Source of the DNA: Chryseobacterium indologenes
GTDB lineage: Bacteria; Bacteroidota; Bacteroidia; Flavobacteriales; Weeksellaceae
Reading direction: 5' to 3'
Length of the DNA: 64,000 bases
Assembly: GCF_018362995.1 (NCBI RefSeq)
Contig: NZ_CP074372.1
Coordinates: forward strand, 992,001-1,056,000
The translations under genes and the position numbers were made by a program. Positions 25,232-34,094 of the stretch are shown one piece after another; the stretch's first letter is position 1, and each line of letters starts with the position of its first letter. Under the pieces are notes generated by a model. It made no database searches, had not been told where the DNA came from, and saw only the letters and a program-made list of their open reading frames with translations.

Positions 25232-26722
25232 TCAGCTTATCAATTCTTTCACGTTTTTCGAAAACACCTCAATCCCTTTATTCATTTCCTCAACATTCAA
25301 ATCCCCAAACCCCAGGCGCATCGCGGTAAGCCCTTTATTCTGATATAATAATGTTTTAGGAATAAAAAGATTATCCTTCGCACAATTCCTGCTCAGCTGC
25401 ATCAGATTCAGCGGAATATTCCATTCCAGCCATAGGGCAAGTCCTCCGGAAGGTTTTTTAAAAGAAATAAAATCACCAAGATTCTCTTCCAACAGTCCGG
25501 AAAAATAGTCACGTCTTTCCTGATAAACTTTTAAAGATTTTTTCAGATAACGGTTGATTTCTCCTTCTGCGATCATTTCTCCAAGCGCTCTTTCCATCAG
25601 AATATCGCCCTGACGATCTATAATTCCCAGGTATTTACGCATTTCTGTCATCAGATTCTCCGGAGCAACAATAAATCCTGTCCTGAATCCCGGAGCCAAA
25701 GACTTTCCGAAAGAACCAATATAGATCACCATTCCGTTCGTATCAGCACTGGCTAACGGAAGAATAGGACTTTTATCGTAATGAAATTCATAATCGTAAT
25801 CATCTTCCAGGATAATAAATCCATATTCATTGGCCAGTTCCAGTAATTCAAATCTTCTCTGAGCGCTCAAAGCAACCGTAGTAGGATAGTGGTGGTGCGG
25901 AGTAAGATAAAGCATGCGTATTTTCTGTTTTTTACAGGCTTCACGAACACTTTCCACTATAATTCCTTCTTCATCAATGGGAATCGAAACAATGCCAACC
26001 CCAGCTTTCATAAAGATCATATTGACGGAAAAATAACTCAAAGCGCCCACCAACACGGTGTCACCGGCAGAAAGAAGAATTTCTGAAACAATATAAATAC
26101 TCATTTCCGTACTTCTGGTAATAAGAAGGTTATTCTTGGAAATAGGAAGTCCGCGGGAAAGATTCAGATATTGGGATAAATGTTCCTTAAAAAATTCACT
26201 TCCGTCATGATTGTAATGTCCAAAAGCTTTCTGGCTGGATTTACGTTTCAAAATAGAACTGTAAAACCGGGAATGTTGTCCGATTTGCGTTAAACGGATA
26301 TCCGGCACCCCATCATTAAAGACATACTCACAATCCGAATGTTCAAAGGGATTATCTAAGATATTGGATGTTTTAAATGAAAAACCTGTTGTTATTGGAT
26401 AATTTTCAAGATTATTTTGCTCAAAATCGTTCACTTTCACAGGTTTTTCCTGATCTTTTCCAATCACAAAAGTCCCTTTGTTCGGAAAACTCTCTGTCCA
26501 GCCTTGAGCCGACAGTTCATCATAAACTGCAACCGCTGTATTTCTATGGATTTCCAACATTTCACTGAAGGTTCTTGTCCCCGGAAGTTTTGTTCCAAAA
26601 GGTAAAACACCTCTCTGAATGGTATTGATCAGCTGATTGGCAATCTGCAGATAGATAGAAGTCTCTGATTTTCTATCAATTTTTATAAAACTTTCGTAAG
26701 GAATTTTAACCGGACTATCCAT
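25232..26722 (-). CDS. MocR/PdxR-type regulator (GntR HTH plus aminotransferase domain)
   Basis: A 496-aa PLP-binding regulator. Residues about 10-80 are a GntR winged helix (SIYLQIANQLINTIQRG, GTKLPGTRTFSEMLEIHRNTAVAVYDEL); about 110-490 are a fold-type I aminotransferase-like domain with EDDYDYEF and the PLP lysine in IGSFGKSLAPGFR. MocR proteins sense PLP or amino-acid adducts. It is divergent from, and 66 bp away from, the gene run ending in bioF-bioD-bioB, so it may regulate biotin synthesis; regulation of the siderophore operon on its other side is less likely because the two transcripts converge. Confidence 0.9.
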   Translation of the reverse strand: MDSPVKIPYESFIKIDRKSETSIYLQIANQLINTIQRGVLPFGTKLPGTRTFSEMLEIHRNTAVAVYDELSAQGWTESFPNKGTFVIGKDQEKPVKVNDFEQNNLENYPITTGFSFKTSNILDNPFEHSDCEYVFNDGVPDIRLTQIGQHSRFYSSILKRKSSQKAFGHYNHDGSEFFKEHLSQYLNLSRGLPISKNNLLITRSTEMSIYIVSEILLSAGDTVLVGALSYFSVNMIFMKAGVGIVSIPIDEEGIIVESVREACKKQKIRMLYLTPHHHYPTTVALSAQRRFELLELANEYGFIILEDDYDYEFHYDKSPILPLASADTNGMVIYIGSFGKSLAPGFRTGFIVAPENLMTEMRKYLGIIDRQGDILMERALGEMIAEGEINRYLKKSLKVYQERRDYFSGLLEENLGDFISFKKPSGGLALWLEWNIPLNLMQLSRNCAKDNLFIPKTLLYQNKGLTAMRLGFGDLNVEEMNKGIEVFSKNVKELIS

Positions 26723-26762
26723 AATATCAAAACTGGCACCATGTAACCATCCGGCAATATAC

Positions 26763-26770
26763 TACTTTTG
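26763..26770 (+). promoter_or_regulatory. -7 box of the biotin operon
   Basis: TACTTTTG matches TAnnTTTG; start near 26777, a leader of about 12 nt. No TTG is present at the -33 position, which would suit activation by the divergent MocR protein. A direct repeat ACCATGTAACCATC lies just upstream, at 26738-26751. Confidence 0.5.
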
Positions 26771-26788
26771 ACATCAAAATAAAAATCT

Positions 26789-27412
26789 ATGGAATTTCAT
26801 CATCTGTTAAAAAGAATTGTACAGGACGGAAGTACCCATGCCAAATGGCTCAATACACTTTCTTATATGGAAAATGCCGGTGCAAGAAAAATATCAAAAT
26901 GTGAACATCCAACATTGGTTTCTCAGATCCAGCTGAAACATGCGGCTGAAGAACACCGTCACGCTTATTATCTAAAAAAACAGATTGGGAAAATAGATCC
27001 GGAATTATGTAAAACCTATGAAAGCACAGAGCTTCTGGCTCCTATTGCAACAAGTCAATATCTTCACTCATTGGATATAAAAGCCTGTCGCTACCTTCAG
27101 AATGCTTTTAATCTTGATAAAACAGATATTAAATATGCTGCCTATCTTTTTGTAACCTATGCAATTGAGGTACGTGCTGACGAACTTTATCCGGTTTATC
27201 AAGAGGCACTTACTGAAGCTTCTTCTAAAATCATGGTAAAATCTATTATCCTTGAAGAAGAGGGACATTTGGAAGAAATGATTCATCAGCTTAATGAATT
27301 TTCACCAGACTGGAAGCACCATGCAGACCATATTCTAACAATAGAAAAAGAATTGCATGAAGAATGGATCAATGCGATTACTCAGGAAGTAGCTCAGCTG
27401 AATTATGCTTAG
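26789..27412 (+). CDS. Ferritin-like diiron protein heading the biotin operon, function unknown
   Basis: A 207-aa helical protein I do not recognise by name. It carries a full carboxylate-bridged diiron pattern of the E-EXXH-E-EXXH kind: Glu28, Glu55-x-x-His58 (EEHRH), Glu127 (IEVRADE) and Glu157-x-x-His160 (EEGHLEE), spaced as four helices of a ferritin-like bundle. There is no signal peptide. The stop overlaps the bioF start by 8 bp, so the two are translationally coupled. A role in making or tailoring the pimeloyl precursor is an inference from context; iron storage or an oxygenase for another substrate is possible. Confidence 0.8.
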   Translation: MEFHHLLKRIVQDGSTHAKWLNTLSYMENAGARKISKCEHPTLVSQIQLKHAAEEHRHAYYLKKQIGKIDPELCKTYESTELLAPIATSQYLHSLDIKACRYLQNAFNLDKTDIKYAAYLFVTYAIEVRADELYPVYQEALTEASSKIMVKSIILEEEGHLEEMIHQLNEFSPDWKHHADHILTIEKELHEEWINAITQEVAQLNYA

Positions 27413-28514
27413 CAATACCTTCCGTTTCCAGGAGTCTCTGGATAAAAGAGAAGAAGAAGGAACGTTGAGGCGTTTGCGTCTTCGTTCTGATGGAATTGAT
27501 TTTTATTCCAATGATTATCTTGGATTTGCAAGAAGTAAGGAACTTCAAAATTTACTACTGCAAAAGATTACGGATAATCCTCAGCTGCTTTCCGGAAGCA
27601 CAGGTTCAAGGTTGATTAGCGGGAACAGTGATATTGCTGTTTCGGTGGAGAAAGGTATTGCTCAAAAACATCAGTTTGAGTCTGCCTTGCTTTTTCCATC
27701 GGGATATAATGCAAATCTGGCTTTGTTTTCCACACTTCCCGGTCGCCATGATGTAGTTATTGTGGACGAACAGATTCATCGGTCGGTACATGATGCCTGC
27801 AAGCTTTCGAATGCTAAAAAGCTGAAATTCAAGCATAATGATATTGAAGATCTTGAAAATATTTTAAAAAGACAGGAAGGTCATTGTTATATCGCAATAG
27901 AAAGTCTTTATTCCATGGAAGGAGATTTTGCTCCTATTTCGGAAATCGCTGCACTTGCCAGTAAATATAAAGCCTCTCTGATTGTTGATGAAGCACACGC
28001 ATTTGGCGTTTTTGGATATGGATTGATTGAAAAATATGAGTTGCAGAAGCAGATTTCAGCAGCCGTTATCACTTACGGAAAAGCCCTTGGAGTTCATGGA
28101 GCATCAATTCTTTGCAGTGAAACGGTGAAATCTTATTTGGTGAATTTTGCAAGTCCGTTTATTTATACCACTTCAGCGCAGGATTTTCAGTGGATGAGCA
28201 TCAAAACAGGGTATGAATTTTTAGATCAAAATTATGAACAGGCAACAAAACTTCAGGACAATATCAGAATTTTCCGAATTCAAAATCTAGATTCTCCATC
28301 AGCAGAAACGAGTCCGGTTCAGGCCATTCTAATCCCGGATAACCAAAAACTGAAAACAGTACAGAACACTTTATCTGAAGAAGGTTTTTTAACCTATGCG
28401 ATATACTGCCCAACGGTAAAAGAAGGAAATGAACGCTTGAGAATATGCCTTCACAGCTTTAATACAGAAGAAGAAATTATGAAACTGACAGAAATTATTA
28501 AAGAATTGATGTAA
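27405..28514 (+). CDS. bioF: 8-amino-7-oxononanoate synthase
   Basis: A 369-aa PLP enzyme that condenses pimeloyl-thioester with alanine, the first ring-forming step of biotin synthesis. Landmarks are FYSNDYLGFA, GSTGSRLISGN, DEAHAFGVFG (Asp195, His198) and the PLP lysine in TYGKALGVHG (Lys226). The oxoamine-synthase family also includes 2-amino-3-ketobutyrate ligase and serine palmitoyltransferase, but bioD and bioB follow directly. Start overlaps the diiron gene by 8 bp. Confidence 0.93.
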   Translation: MLSNTFRFQESLDKREEEGTLRRLRLRSDGIDFYSNDYLGFARSKELQNLLLQKITDNPQLLSGSTGSRLISGNSDIAVSVEKGIAQKHQFESALLFPSGYNANLALFSTLPGRHDVVIVDEQIHRSVHDACKLSNAKKLKFKHNDIEDLENILKRQEGHCYIAIESLYSMEGDFAPISEIAALASKYKASLIVDEAHAFGVFGYGLIEKYELQKQISAAVITYGKALGVHGASILCSETVKSYLVNFASPFIYTTSAQDFQWMSIKTGYEFLDQNYEQATKLQDNIRIFRIQNLDSPSAETSPVQAILIPDNQKLKTVQNTLSEEGFLTYAIYCPTVKEGNERLRICLHSFNTEEEIMKLTEIIKELM

Positions 28515-28535
28515 AGTATAATTTTTTAAATCCCG

Positions 28536-28558
28536 AAACACGAAACACGAAACACGAA
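28536..28558 (+). repeat. Short tandem repeat, unit CGAAACA
   Basis: Three and a half copies of the 7-bp unit CGAAACA lie in the 58-bp bioF-bioD spacer. No coding role is seen. Confidence 0.6.
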
Positions 28559-28572
28559 TCCCAAATAAAAAC

Positions 28573-29187
28573 ATGAAATTATTTATAACAGGAATAGGAA
28601 CCGAAATAGGAAAAACAGTCTGTTCAGCTGTTTTGGTTCAGCATTTTAAAACAGAATACTGGAAACCCATACAGTCCGGAGATCTGCATTATACAGACAG
28701 TCATAAAATCGAAGCATGGACAGATACCAGCTTTTGCCATCCGGAAACTTATCGTTTACAGCTGGCGGCTTCACCACATCAGTCTGCAGGAGAAGAAAAT
28801 ATTACCATCAATCTGAATGATTTTCAACTCCCCAAAACAGCAAATCCACTGATCGTAGAAGGTGCAGGAGGCCTTATGGTACCCATTTCAGACACAACAT
28901 TTATGATCGATCTGATTGAGGAATTAAACCTTCCGGCAGCATTGGTCGTAAGAAACTATCTGGGCTGCATCAATCATAGTTTACTCTCAATCTTAGCCTT
29001 ACAACAGAGAGAAATACCATTGGAATATTTAATTCTTAACGGAGATTTTCCAGAAGATACAGAAAGAGTAATCTGCAGCTTTATCGAAAAAGAAACAAAA
29101 ATTATAAGGATTCCGGAGATCAATCATACCGATAAGGAATCAATACAAAATGCTGCAAAGCAATTAACAATAACAAAAATAGGATAA
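28573..29187 (+). CDS. bioD: Dethiobiotin synthetase
   Basis: A 204-aa ATP-dependent carboxylase closing the ureido ring of dethiobiotin. The P-loop GIGTEIGKT (residues 7-15) and [11 protein letters not shown] match the family; KPIQSG is the substrate loop. It shares one base with bioB (TAATG junction), so the two are coupled. Confidence 0.93.
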   Translation: MKLFITGIGTEIGKTVCSAVLVQHFKTEYWKPIQSGDLHYTDSHKIEAWTDTSFCHPETYRLQLAASPHQSAGEENITINLNDFQLPKTANPLIVEGAGGLMVPISDTTFMIDLIEELNLPAALVVRNYLGCINHSLLSILALQQREIPLEYLILNGDFPEDTERVICSFIEKETKIIRIPEINHTDKESIQNAAKQLTITKIG

Positions 29188-30170
29188 TGGATACTAAAAC
29201 AACATTGAGAAACAACTGGACCAAAGAGGAAATTGAAGAAATTTATCACTTGCCTCTGATGGAACTTATTTATAAAGCAGCAACCGTACACCGCGAATGG
29301 CATGACCCTTCTGAAGTACAAATTTCAACACTATTATCTATCAAAACGGGTGGATGCCCTGAAGACTGTTCCTACTGCGGACAGGCAGCACGTTATCACA
29401 CCAACATCAAAGTACAGGCTTTATTACCAACTGAAACAGTAATTGCGCATGCTCAGAAGGCGAAAGATTCCGGTTCATCAAGATTCTGTATGGCAGCAGC
29501 ATGGCGTGAAGTTCGTAATAACCGTGATTTTGACAGAGTAATTGATATGGTAAAAGGAGTAAATGACCTTGGTCTGGAAGTTTGCTGTACGCTCGGAATG
29601 CTTACGGAAGAACAGGCTTTAAGATTGCAGGAAGCAGGATTATATGCTTATAATCACAACCTTGATACTTCAGAACAATATTATGAAGAGATCATTTCTA
29701 CCAGAACTTTTGACAACAGAATCAATACAATCAACAATGTAAGAAAAGCAGGAATCACAGTATGTTCCGGAGGAATTATCGGACTTGGTGAAACCCACAG
29801 AGACAGAATTTCAATGCTTCTGACGCTGGCAACAATGCCAAAACACCCGGAATCCGTTCCTATCAACGCATTAGCAAGAGTCGCTGGAACTCCATTAGAA
29901 GATAATGAAAAAGTAGATACCTGGGAAATGGTAAGAATGATCGCTACCGCAAGAATTGTAATGCCTTCTTCTATGGTAAGGTTAAGTGCCGGACGTATAG
30001 AAATGTCGGAAACAGAACAGGCATGGTGCTTTATGGCAGGAGCCAATTCCATTTTTACGGGAGAAAGAGAAACCTTATTGGTAACGCCTAATCCTGGAGT
30101 TTCTGAAGATATGCAGATGCTGCAGACCTTAGGATTGAAACCTATGATGAAAAAAGAAACATGCTGTTAG
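29187..30170 (+). CDS. bioB: Biotin synthase
   Basis: A 327-aa radical-SAM enzyme that inserts sulfur into dethiobiotin. The SAM cluster cysteines Cys57, Cys61 and Cys64 ([12 protein letters not shown]) and the second-cluster region ([21 protein letters not shown]) are present, along with the SAGRIEMS motif carrying the conserved Arg. Length is normal. Confidence 0.96.
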   Translation: MDTKTTLRNNWTKEEIEEIYHLPLMELIYKAATVHREWHDPSEVQISTLLSIKTGGCPEDCSYCGQAARYHTNIKVQALLPTETVIAHAQKAKDSGSSRFCMAAAWREVRNNRDFDRVIDMVKGVNDLGLEVCCTLGMLTEEQALRLQEAGLYAYNHNLDTSEQYYEEIISTRTFDNRINTINNVRKAGITVCSGGIIGLGETHRDRISMLLTLATMPKHPESVPINALARVAGTPLEDNEKVDTWEMVRMIATARIVMPSSMVRLSAGRIEMSETEQAWCFMAGANSIFTGERETLLVTPNPGVSEDMQMLQTLGLKPMMKKETCC

Positions 30171-30575
30171 ATAATTATGAATTATAAATGATAAATGATG
30201 AGTGATGAGTTGGATCATTAGTATTATCACTTTTATTACAAAATTGGTTTTAGAATTTTTATAAACAACTTTAATCTGATATAGGTTGGAAAACGCAAAG
30301 ACGCAAATATTTAAGATAAATAATGTTTTAAGGCGCAAGGGTTTTATCTCCGATAAAATTGATTATGTACAAGTGATACTGTCAACGACTTAATAAGCGT
30401 TGTACTTGCTGAAAATCTAATATTGAGCGAAGTCGAAATATTCTTGCGTCCTTAAAATAATAGCAGTCGATGATAAACTTTGCGTCTTTGCGATTAATCC
30501 AACATTTACGCAAACATATTCAACTAAATTATTGTTAAATCCACCTTCATCACTCATTACTTTTTAGATCAATAT
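30171..30575. other. 405-bp gap between bioB and bioA
   Basis: No gene is seen. It begins with an AATTATGAATTATAAATGA stretch like those flanking the four-helix-bundle cassette at 59.3-59.7 kb, then holds repeat copy B (30285-30503). The bioA gene may therefore have its own promoter or rely on read-through. Confidence 0.6.
30285..30503 (-). repeat. TCCAAC-ended dispersed repeat, copy B (full, with terminal inverted repeats)
   Basis: The 219-bp element starts GTTGGAAAACGCAAAGACGC and ends with its complement TTTGCGTCTTTGCG plus ATTAATCCAAC, giving terminal inverted repeats of about 23-25 bp. Inside are the complements of AATTTTATCGGAGATAAAA, TTGCGCC and ATTTCGACTTCGCTCAATAT, the same modules as copy C at 51.7 kb but inverted. 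It has the build of a short non-autonomous mobile element. Confidence 0.7.
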
Positions 30576-31868
30576 ATGAATACAACAACAAAAGAATTCA
30601 GCCTCCTGCAAAGAGATAAAGCAATCAACTGGCATCCCTATACTCAGATGAAAACAGCTGAAGATGCAATTCCCATTGTAAAAGGGAAAGGGATTTATCT
30701 TTATGATACCGAAGGAAAAAAATACATGGATGTCGTTTCATCCTGGTGGGTAACGCTGCATGGACATTCTCATCCTTATATTGCACAGCGTGTTTTTGAG
30801 CAGTTAAACACATTGGAACAGGTTATCTTTGCTGGCTTTACACATGAACCAGCTGTACAGCTTTCAGAGAATTTACTGAAGCTTCTTCCTGCCAGTCAGG
30901 AAAAGGTTTTTTACTCTGATAATGGTTCTACAGCGGTAGAAGTTGCTTTAAAAATGTGTATTCAATATGCATACAATCAGGAAAAAAAGAAAACGAAAAT
31001 TCTGGCTTTTAAAAATGCTTATCACGGAGATACTTTCGGAGCGATGTCTGTAAGCGGGAAAAGCTTCTGGACAAGACCTTTTGAAAGCATGCTGTTTGAA
31101 GTCGTTTTTATTGATACACCCAATCCTGAAAACCTGAAAACCCTGCAGTCACAGATTAAAGAACTGGCCGATGAAGTAGCTTGTTTCATCTATGAACCAT
31201 TGGTTCAGGGTGCGGCCGGAATGCTAATGTATGACGCTGAAGATCTTAGCCAGCTCATGAAATTCTGCCGGGAGGAAGGCATTCTTATGGTTCAGGATGA
31301 AGTTTTTACAGGATTTGGAAGAACGGGTAAGCTTTTCGCAGCTGATTATCTTACGGAAAAACCTGACATTATGTGCTTTTCAAAAGGGTTAACAGGAGGC
31401 ACGATGCCCATGGGAATCACCACCTGTTCCAATGAAATTTACAATGCTTTCCTGTCGGATGATCGTTATAAAACCTTATTTCACGGGCATTCGTTTACAG
31501 CTAATCCTTTAGCCTGTACGGCCGCTCTCGCCAGTATGGAAATACTTCTGACAAACGAAACTCAAATGAATATCAACCGCATCACTCATCAACATTCAGA
31601 GTTTGTAAAAGCACTTGCTTTTCATCCTCATGTAGAAAAGGTTCGTCAGATCGGGACTATTTTAGCTTTCGATTTTAAAACCGGGAATGGTACTTCTTAT
31701 TTCAATGAAATAGGGAAGAAGCTATACAATGAATTCTTACAGAGAGGGATTATTATGAGGCCGCTGGGAAATGTAATCTATCTGGTACCACCTTATTGCA
31801 TTACATCCGAAGAATTGGATTTTGTATATCAGAATATTATGGAAGTTTTGGATCAGCTTAGAGATTAA
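30576..31868 (+). CDS. bioA: Adenosylmethionine-8-amino-7-oxononanoate aminotransferase
   Basis: A 430-aa class III PLP aminotransferase making 7,8-diaminopelargonate with SAM as amino donor. It has the BioA-specific start INWHPYTQMK, SSWWVTLHGH, DEVFTGFGRTG (Asp241) and the PLP lysine in CFSKGLTGGTMPMG (Lys270). The WH-PYTQM and SSWW signatures separate it from ornithine-type transaminases. It follows bioB after a 405-bp repeat-bearing gap, in the same direction, and is closed by a hairpin terminator. Confidence 0.95.
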   Translation: MNTTTKEFSLLQRDKAINWHPYTQMKTAEDAIPIVKGKGIYLYDTEGKKYMDVVSSWWVTLHGHSHPYIAQRVFEQLNTLEQVIFAGFTHEPAVQLSENLLKLLPASQEKVFYSDNGSTAVEVALKMCIQYAYNQEKKKTKILAFKNAYHGDTFGAMSVSGKSFWTRPFESMLFEVVFIDTPNPENLKTLQSQIKELADEVACFIYEPLVQGAAGMLMYDAEDLSQLMKFCREEGILMVQDEVFTGFGRTGKLFAADYLTEKPDIMCFSKGLTGGTMPMGITTCSNEIYNAFLSDDRYKTLFHGHSFTANPLACTAALASMEILLTNETQMNINRITHQHSEFVKALAFHPHVEKVRQIGTILAFDFKTGNGTSYFNEIGKKLYNEFLQRGIIMRPLGNVIYLVPPYCITSEELDFVYQNIMEVLDQLRD

Positions 31869-31902
31869 ACGATCCCTTCAGGTAATAATTTTTTAATTTT
31901 TT

Positions 31903-31938
31903 AAACCTTATAGATTCTAAGATCTATAAGGTTTTTAA
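31903..31938 (+). terminator. Terminator after bioA
   Basis: AAACCTTATAGA pairs with TCTATAAGGTTT across an 8-nt loop, followed by a T run. Confidence 0.75.
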
Positions 31939-32041
31939 TATATGATAATCTGATATTCAATATTTTTAAACCAAAACATTTAATCAGAGTATCTCAGTGA
32001 ATTCATTTACAGAATTGTTATTGGTTCTTAAATAATTTTTT

Positions 32042-33493
32042 TTACTTCTTAATTAGTTTTTTTGTAGAAAATCTTCCATTTCCAAAAATAGTTTTTGCAA
32101 AATAAACCCCTTTAGAAAGTTCAGAAACGTCAGAATTATTTTCTTTTACAGTCTTTAGTAATTTTCCATCAACAGAATAGATCTCTATCTTATCAATTTT
32201 TTCTTTTGACTGGTAAATTAAATGATGTTCTACAGGGCTTTCAAAAGTAATTTCAGGATTGTTTTTTATAGTTCCTTTTGTTGCTAATGTAGCAGTACCG
32301 TTTATAAGATAATTAACAATATTAAATGTTTCTCCATCGGTGCTCACAATGATATTATTATCAAAAACCTTTATTGAATTGATGCTATGATAAATTAAAT
32401 TAGGATCACTTTCTATATATTCTCCAAATACGGGATCAACAGTTCCGTTCTGATCAAGCTTAGAGATATAATAATAAGTATATCCACTATTATTGAGTCC
32501 AGCAAAGCCCGCAATATAATAAGAACCATTTTTTTCATAGATATCCCGAAATTCAAGACCAACAATCCCATTATAATTGAATGTAGTATCTGGTGTACCA
32601 TCAGCATTAAGTCTTCCTAAAACAGGTGGAGTCTGCCACGATAAATCATTTTTTGCATATACAATTTTATCAGCAGAATCTACTTTTACAATACTGGGGT
32701 CTCCACTAAACTGAACTTCTCCATTGTTACCAAAACCAACCATAGGCTGTCCATCAACAGTGTATTTTTTTATTGTGCCATTTCCGAAAAAAAGAAGATT
32801 AAACTGGTTATCTAAAATGATATAAGGAAGATATGAACTCTGAAAAGGATTCTGTTGATAAGTCAATATTTCTCCATTATTTCCAAAGCTATTGTCTAAT
32901 GTACCATCAGAATTTAATCTCAAAGTATGAGTTTTCGAATCAGTTTGACCAAAAGAATCCATGCTAATTCCTGAAACAAGAATTTTATTTCCCTGCTGTA
33001 TAAGATTGTTTAATTCAAAAGAAACGGATAAATTGGCTAATGCCCTTATTCCTCCATTTCCAAATGAAGGGTCTAATTGCCCATTAGAAAGTAATCGAAC
33101 TACATCCAAATAATACGTATTATTTGTAGAATCATATCGTTTGAGTAGTAAAGTTAATTTATCATCAGTATGTCTTAGAACTCCAACAAGAGAACTATTA
33201 TCGTAATTCAAAGCAATTTTACCATTCATACCAAAAGTCAAATCCAAAGGGCCACTGTAAGTTGTCGCTTTAGAAATAATTAATTGGTTGGTACTGGTAT
33301 TATAGGATTTATAAAATACTGAATTTGTCGTTGCAGTTAATTCTCCTGCATATGTGCTTCCCGTTCCTAAATATGAGCTTCCTGCTGGAAGGGTGTAAAT
33401 CCCGTTCGAAGCAAACGCAGGATCTTTGGAAATAATTTGTGCAAAAGAAGCTTGTGCCGCGAGAGTAAGCACAAATAATAATTGTTTTTTCAT
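32042..33493 (-). CDS. Secreted delta-60 repeat protein with T9SS sorting domain
   Basis: A 483-aa exported protein. Residues 1-18 are a signal peptide (ending FAQ). The body holds several copies of the delta-60 repeat unit (LDPSFGNGG, LDNSFGNNGE, MVGFGNNGE, DTTFNYNGI, DPVFGEYI), which form a beta-propeller-like array. The last 75 residues are a type A T9SS sorting domain (IEIYSVDGKLLKTV, LSKGVYFAKTI, STKKLIKK). The protein is therefore secreted or attached to the cell surface by the type IX system; its ligand is unknown. It is monocistronic. Confidence 0.88.
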   Translation of the reverse strand: MKKQLLFVLTLAAQASFAQIISKDPAFASNGIYTLPAGSSYLGTGSTYAGELTATTNSVFYKSYNTSTNQLIISKATTYSGPLDLTFGMNGKIALNYDNSSLVGVLRHTDDKLTLLLKRYDSTNNTYYLDVVRLLSNGQLDPSFGNGGIRALANLSVSFELNNLIQQGNKILVSGISMDSFGQTDSKTHTLRLNSDGTLDNSFGNNGEILTYQQNPFQSSYLPYIILDNQFNLLFFGNGTIKKYTVDGQPMVGFGNNGEVQFSGDPSIVKVDSADKIVYAKNDLSWQTPPVLGRLNADGTPDTTFNYNGIVGLEFRDIYEKNGSYYIAGFAGLNNSGYTYYYISKLDQNGTVDPVFGEYIESDPNLIYHSINSIKVFDNNIIVSTDGETFNIVNYLINGTATLATKGTIKNNPEITFESPVEHHLIYQSKEKIDKIEIYSVDGKLLKTVKENNSDVSELSKGVYFAKTIFGNGRFSTKKLIKK

Positions 33494-34094
33494 TGTTTGG
33501 TTTTTTAAATTTTTGAGGTTATAATGTAACCCGTAAGCCTGAAATTTTTAGGTTGTGGGTTCAAATGTATGGTAAAATTTCAGAAAAATAAATAGTCATC
33601 ACATCTTTTTTCCTAAGCACCTAAACGAAAATTTATGATAAGGTTCTTCATTTTTTCTTACTACAAAAAGCATTATAACTATTTATTATCAATTCCATTT
33701 ATGATATTGATTTTTTTATATTAATTTCATAAAAATATTGCTTTATATTTAATAATATGTTTATTTTTATCACAAACTAACAATTACAATTGGTGATAAT
33801 TCAGATTTTCACAATATCATATTTATGCGTATGGAAAATCCAGAAAAAGAGAAAGAAGACTGTCAGTTCTGAAATGGAATAGAAACGGTTCCACTGTTCT
33901 GCAAAATCTGAAAGCAAAGAACAAAGTAGCGAAGATCAGCACATGATCATGTTGAGCGATTGCTGCATTATTGCAACATTACCTTACCGTCCAATTAAGA
34001 TTAAAAATATCTGATACTCCTACGCAGTAGGGAGTCAAATAATTGATGGCTAAAAGTAAATTGATAATCACCCTTTAATATTAATATTTAAACT
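33494..34094. other. 601-bp gap between divergent secreted-protein genes
   Basis: No ORF is supported. It contains the leader and promoter of the delta-60 gene (hairpin 33528-33561, -7 box 33562-33569), a very AT-rich centre, and, near the GH5 gene, a hairpin ACTCCTAC-GCA-GTAGGGAGT at 34016-34035 whose role is unknown. Confidence 0.5.
33528..33569 (-). promoter_or_regulatory. -7 box and 5' leader hairpin of the delta-60 gene
   Basis: On the minus strand TACATTTG (33562-33569) is a -7 box; directly downstream, AACCC.. to ..GGGTT arms at 33528-33561 form a roughly 12-bp stem with one bulge at the very 5' end of the predicted mRNA. Such hairpins can stabilise transcripts. Confidence 0.4.

Noticed and set aside
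28536..28558. CRISPR-like short repeats between bioF and bioD
   Set aside because: Units are 7 bp with no spacers; it is a simple tandem repeat.
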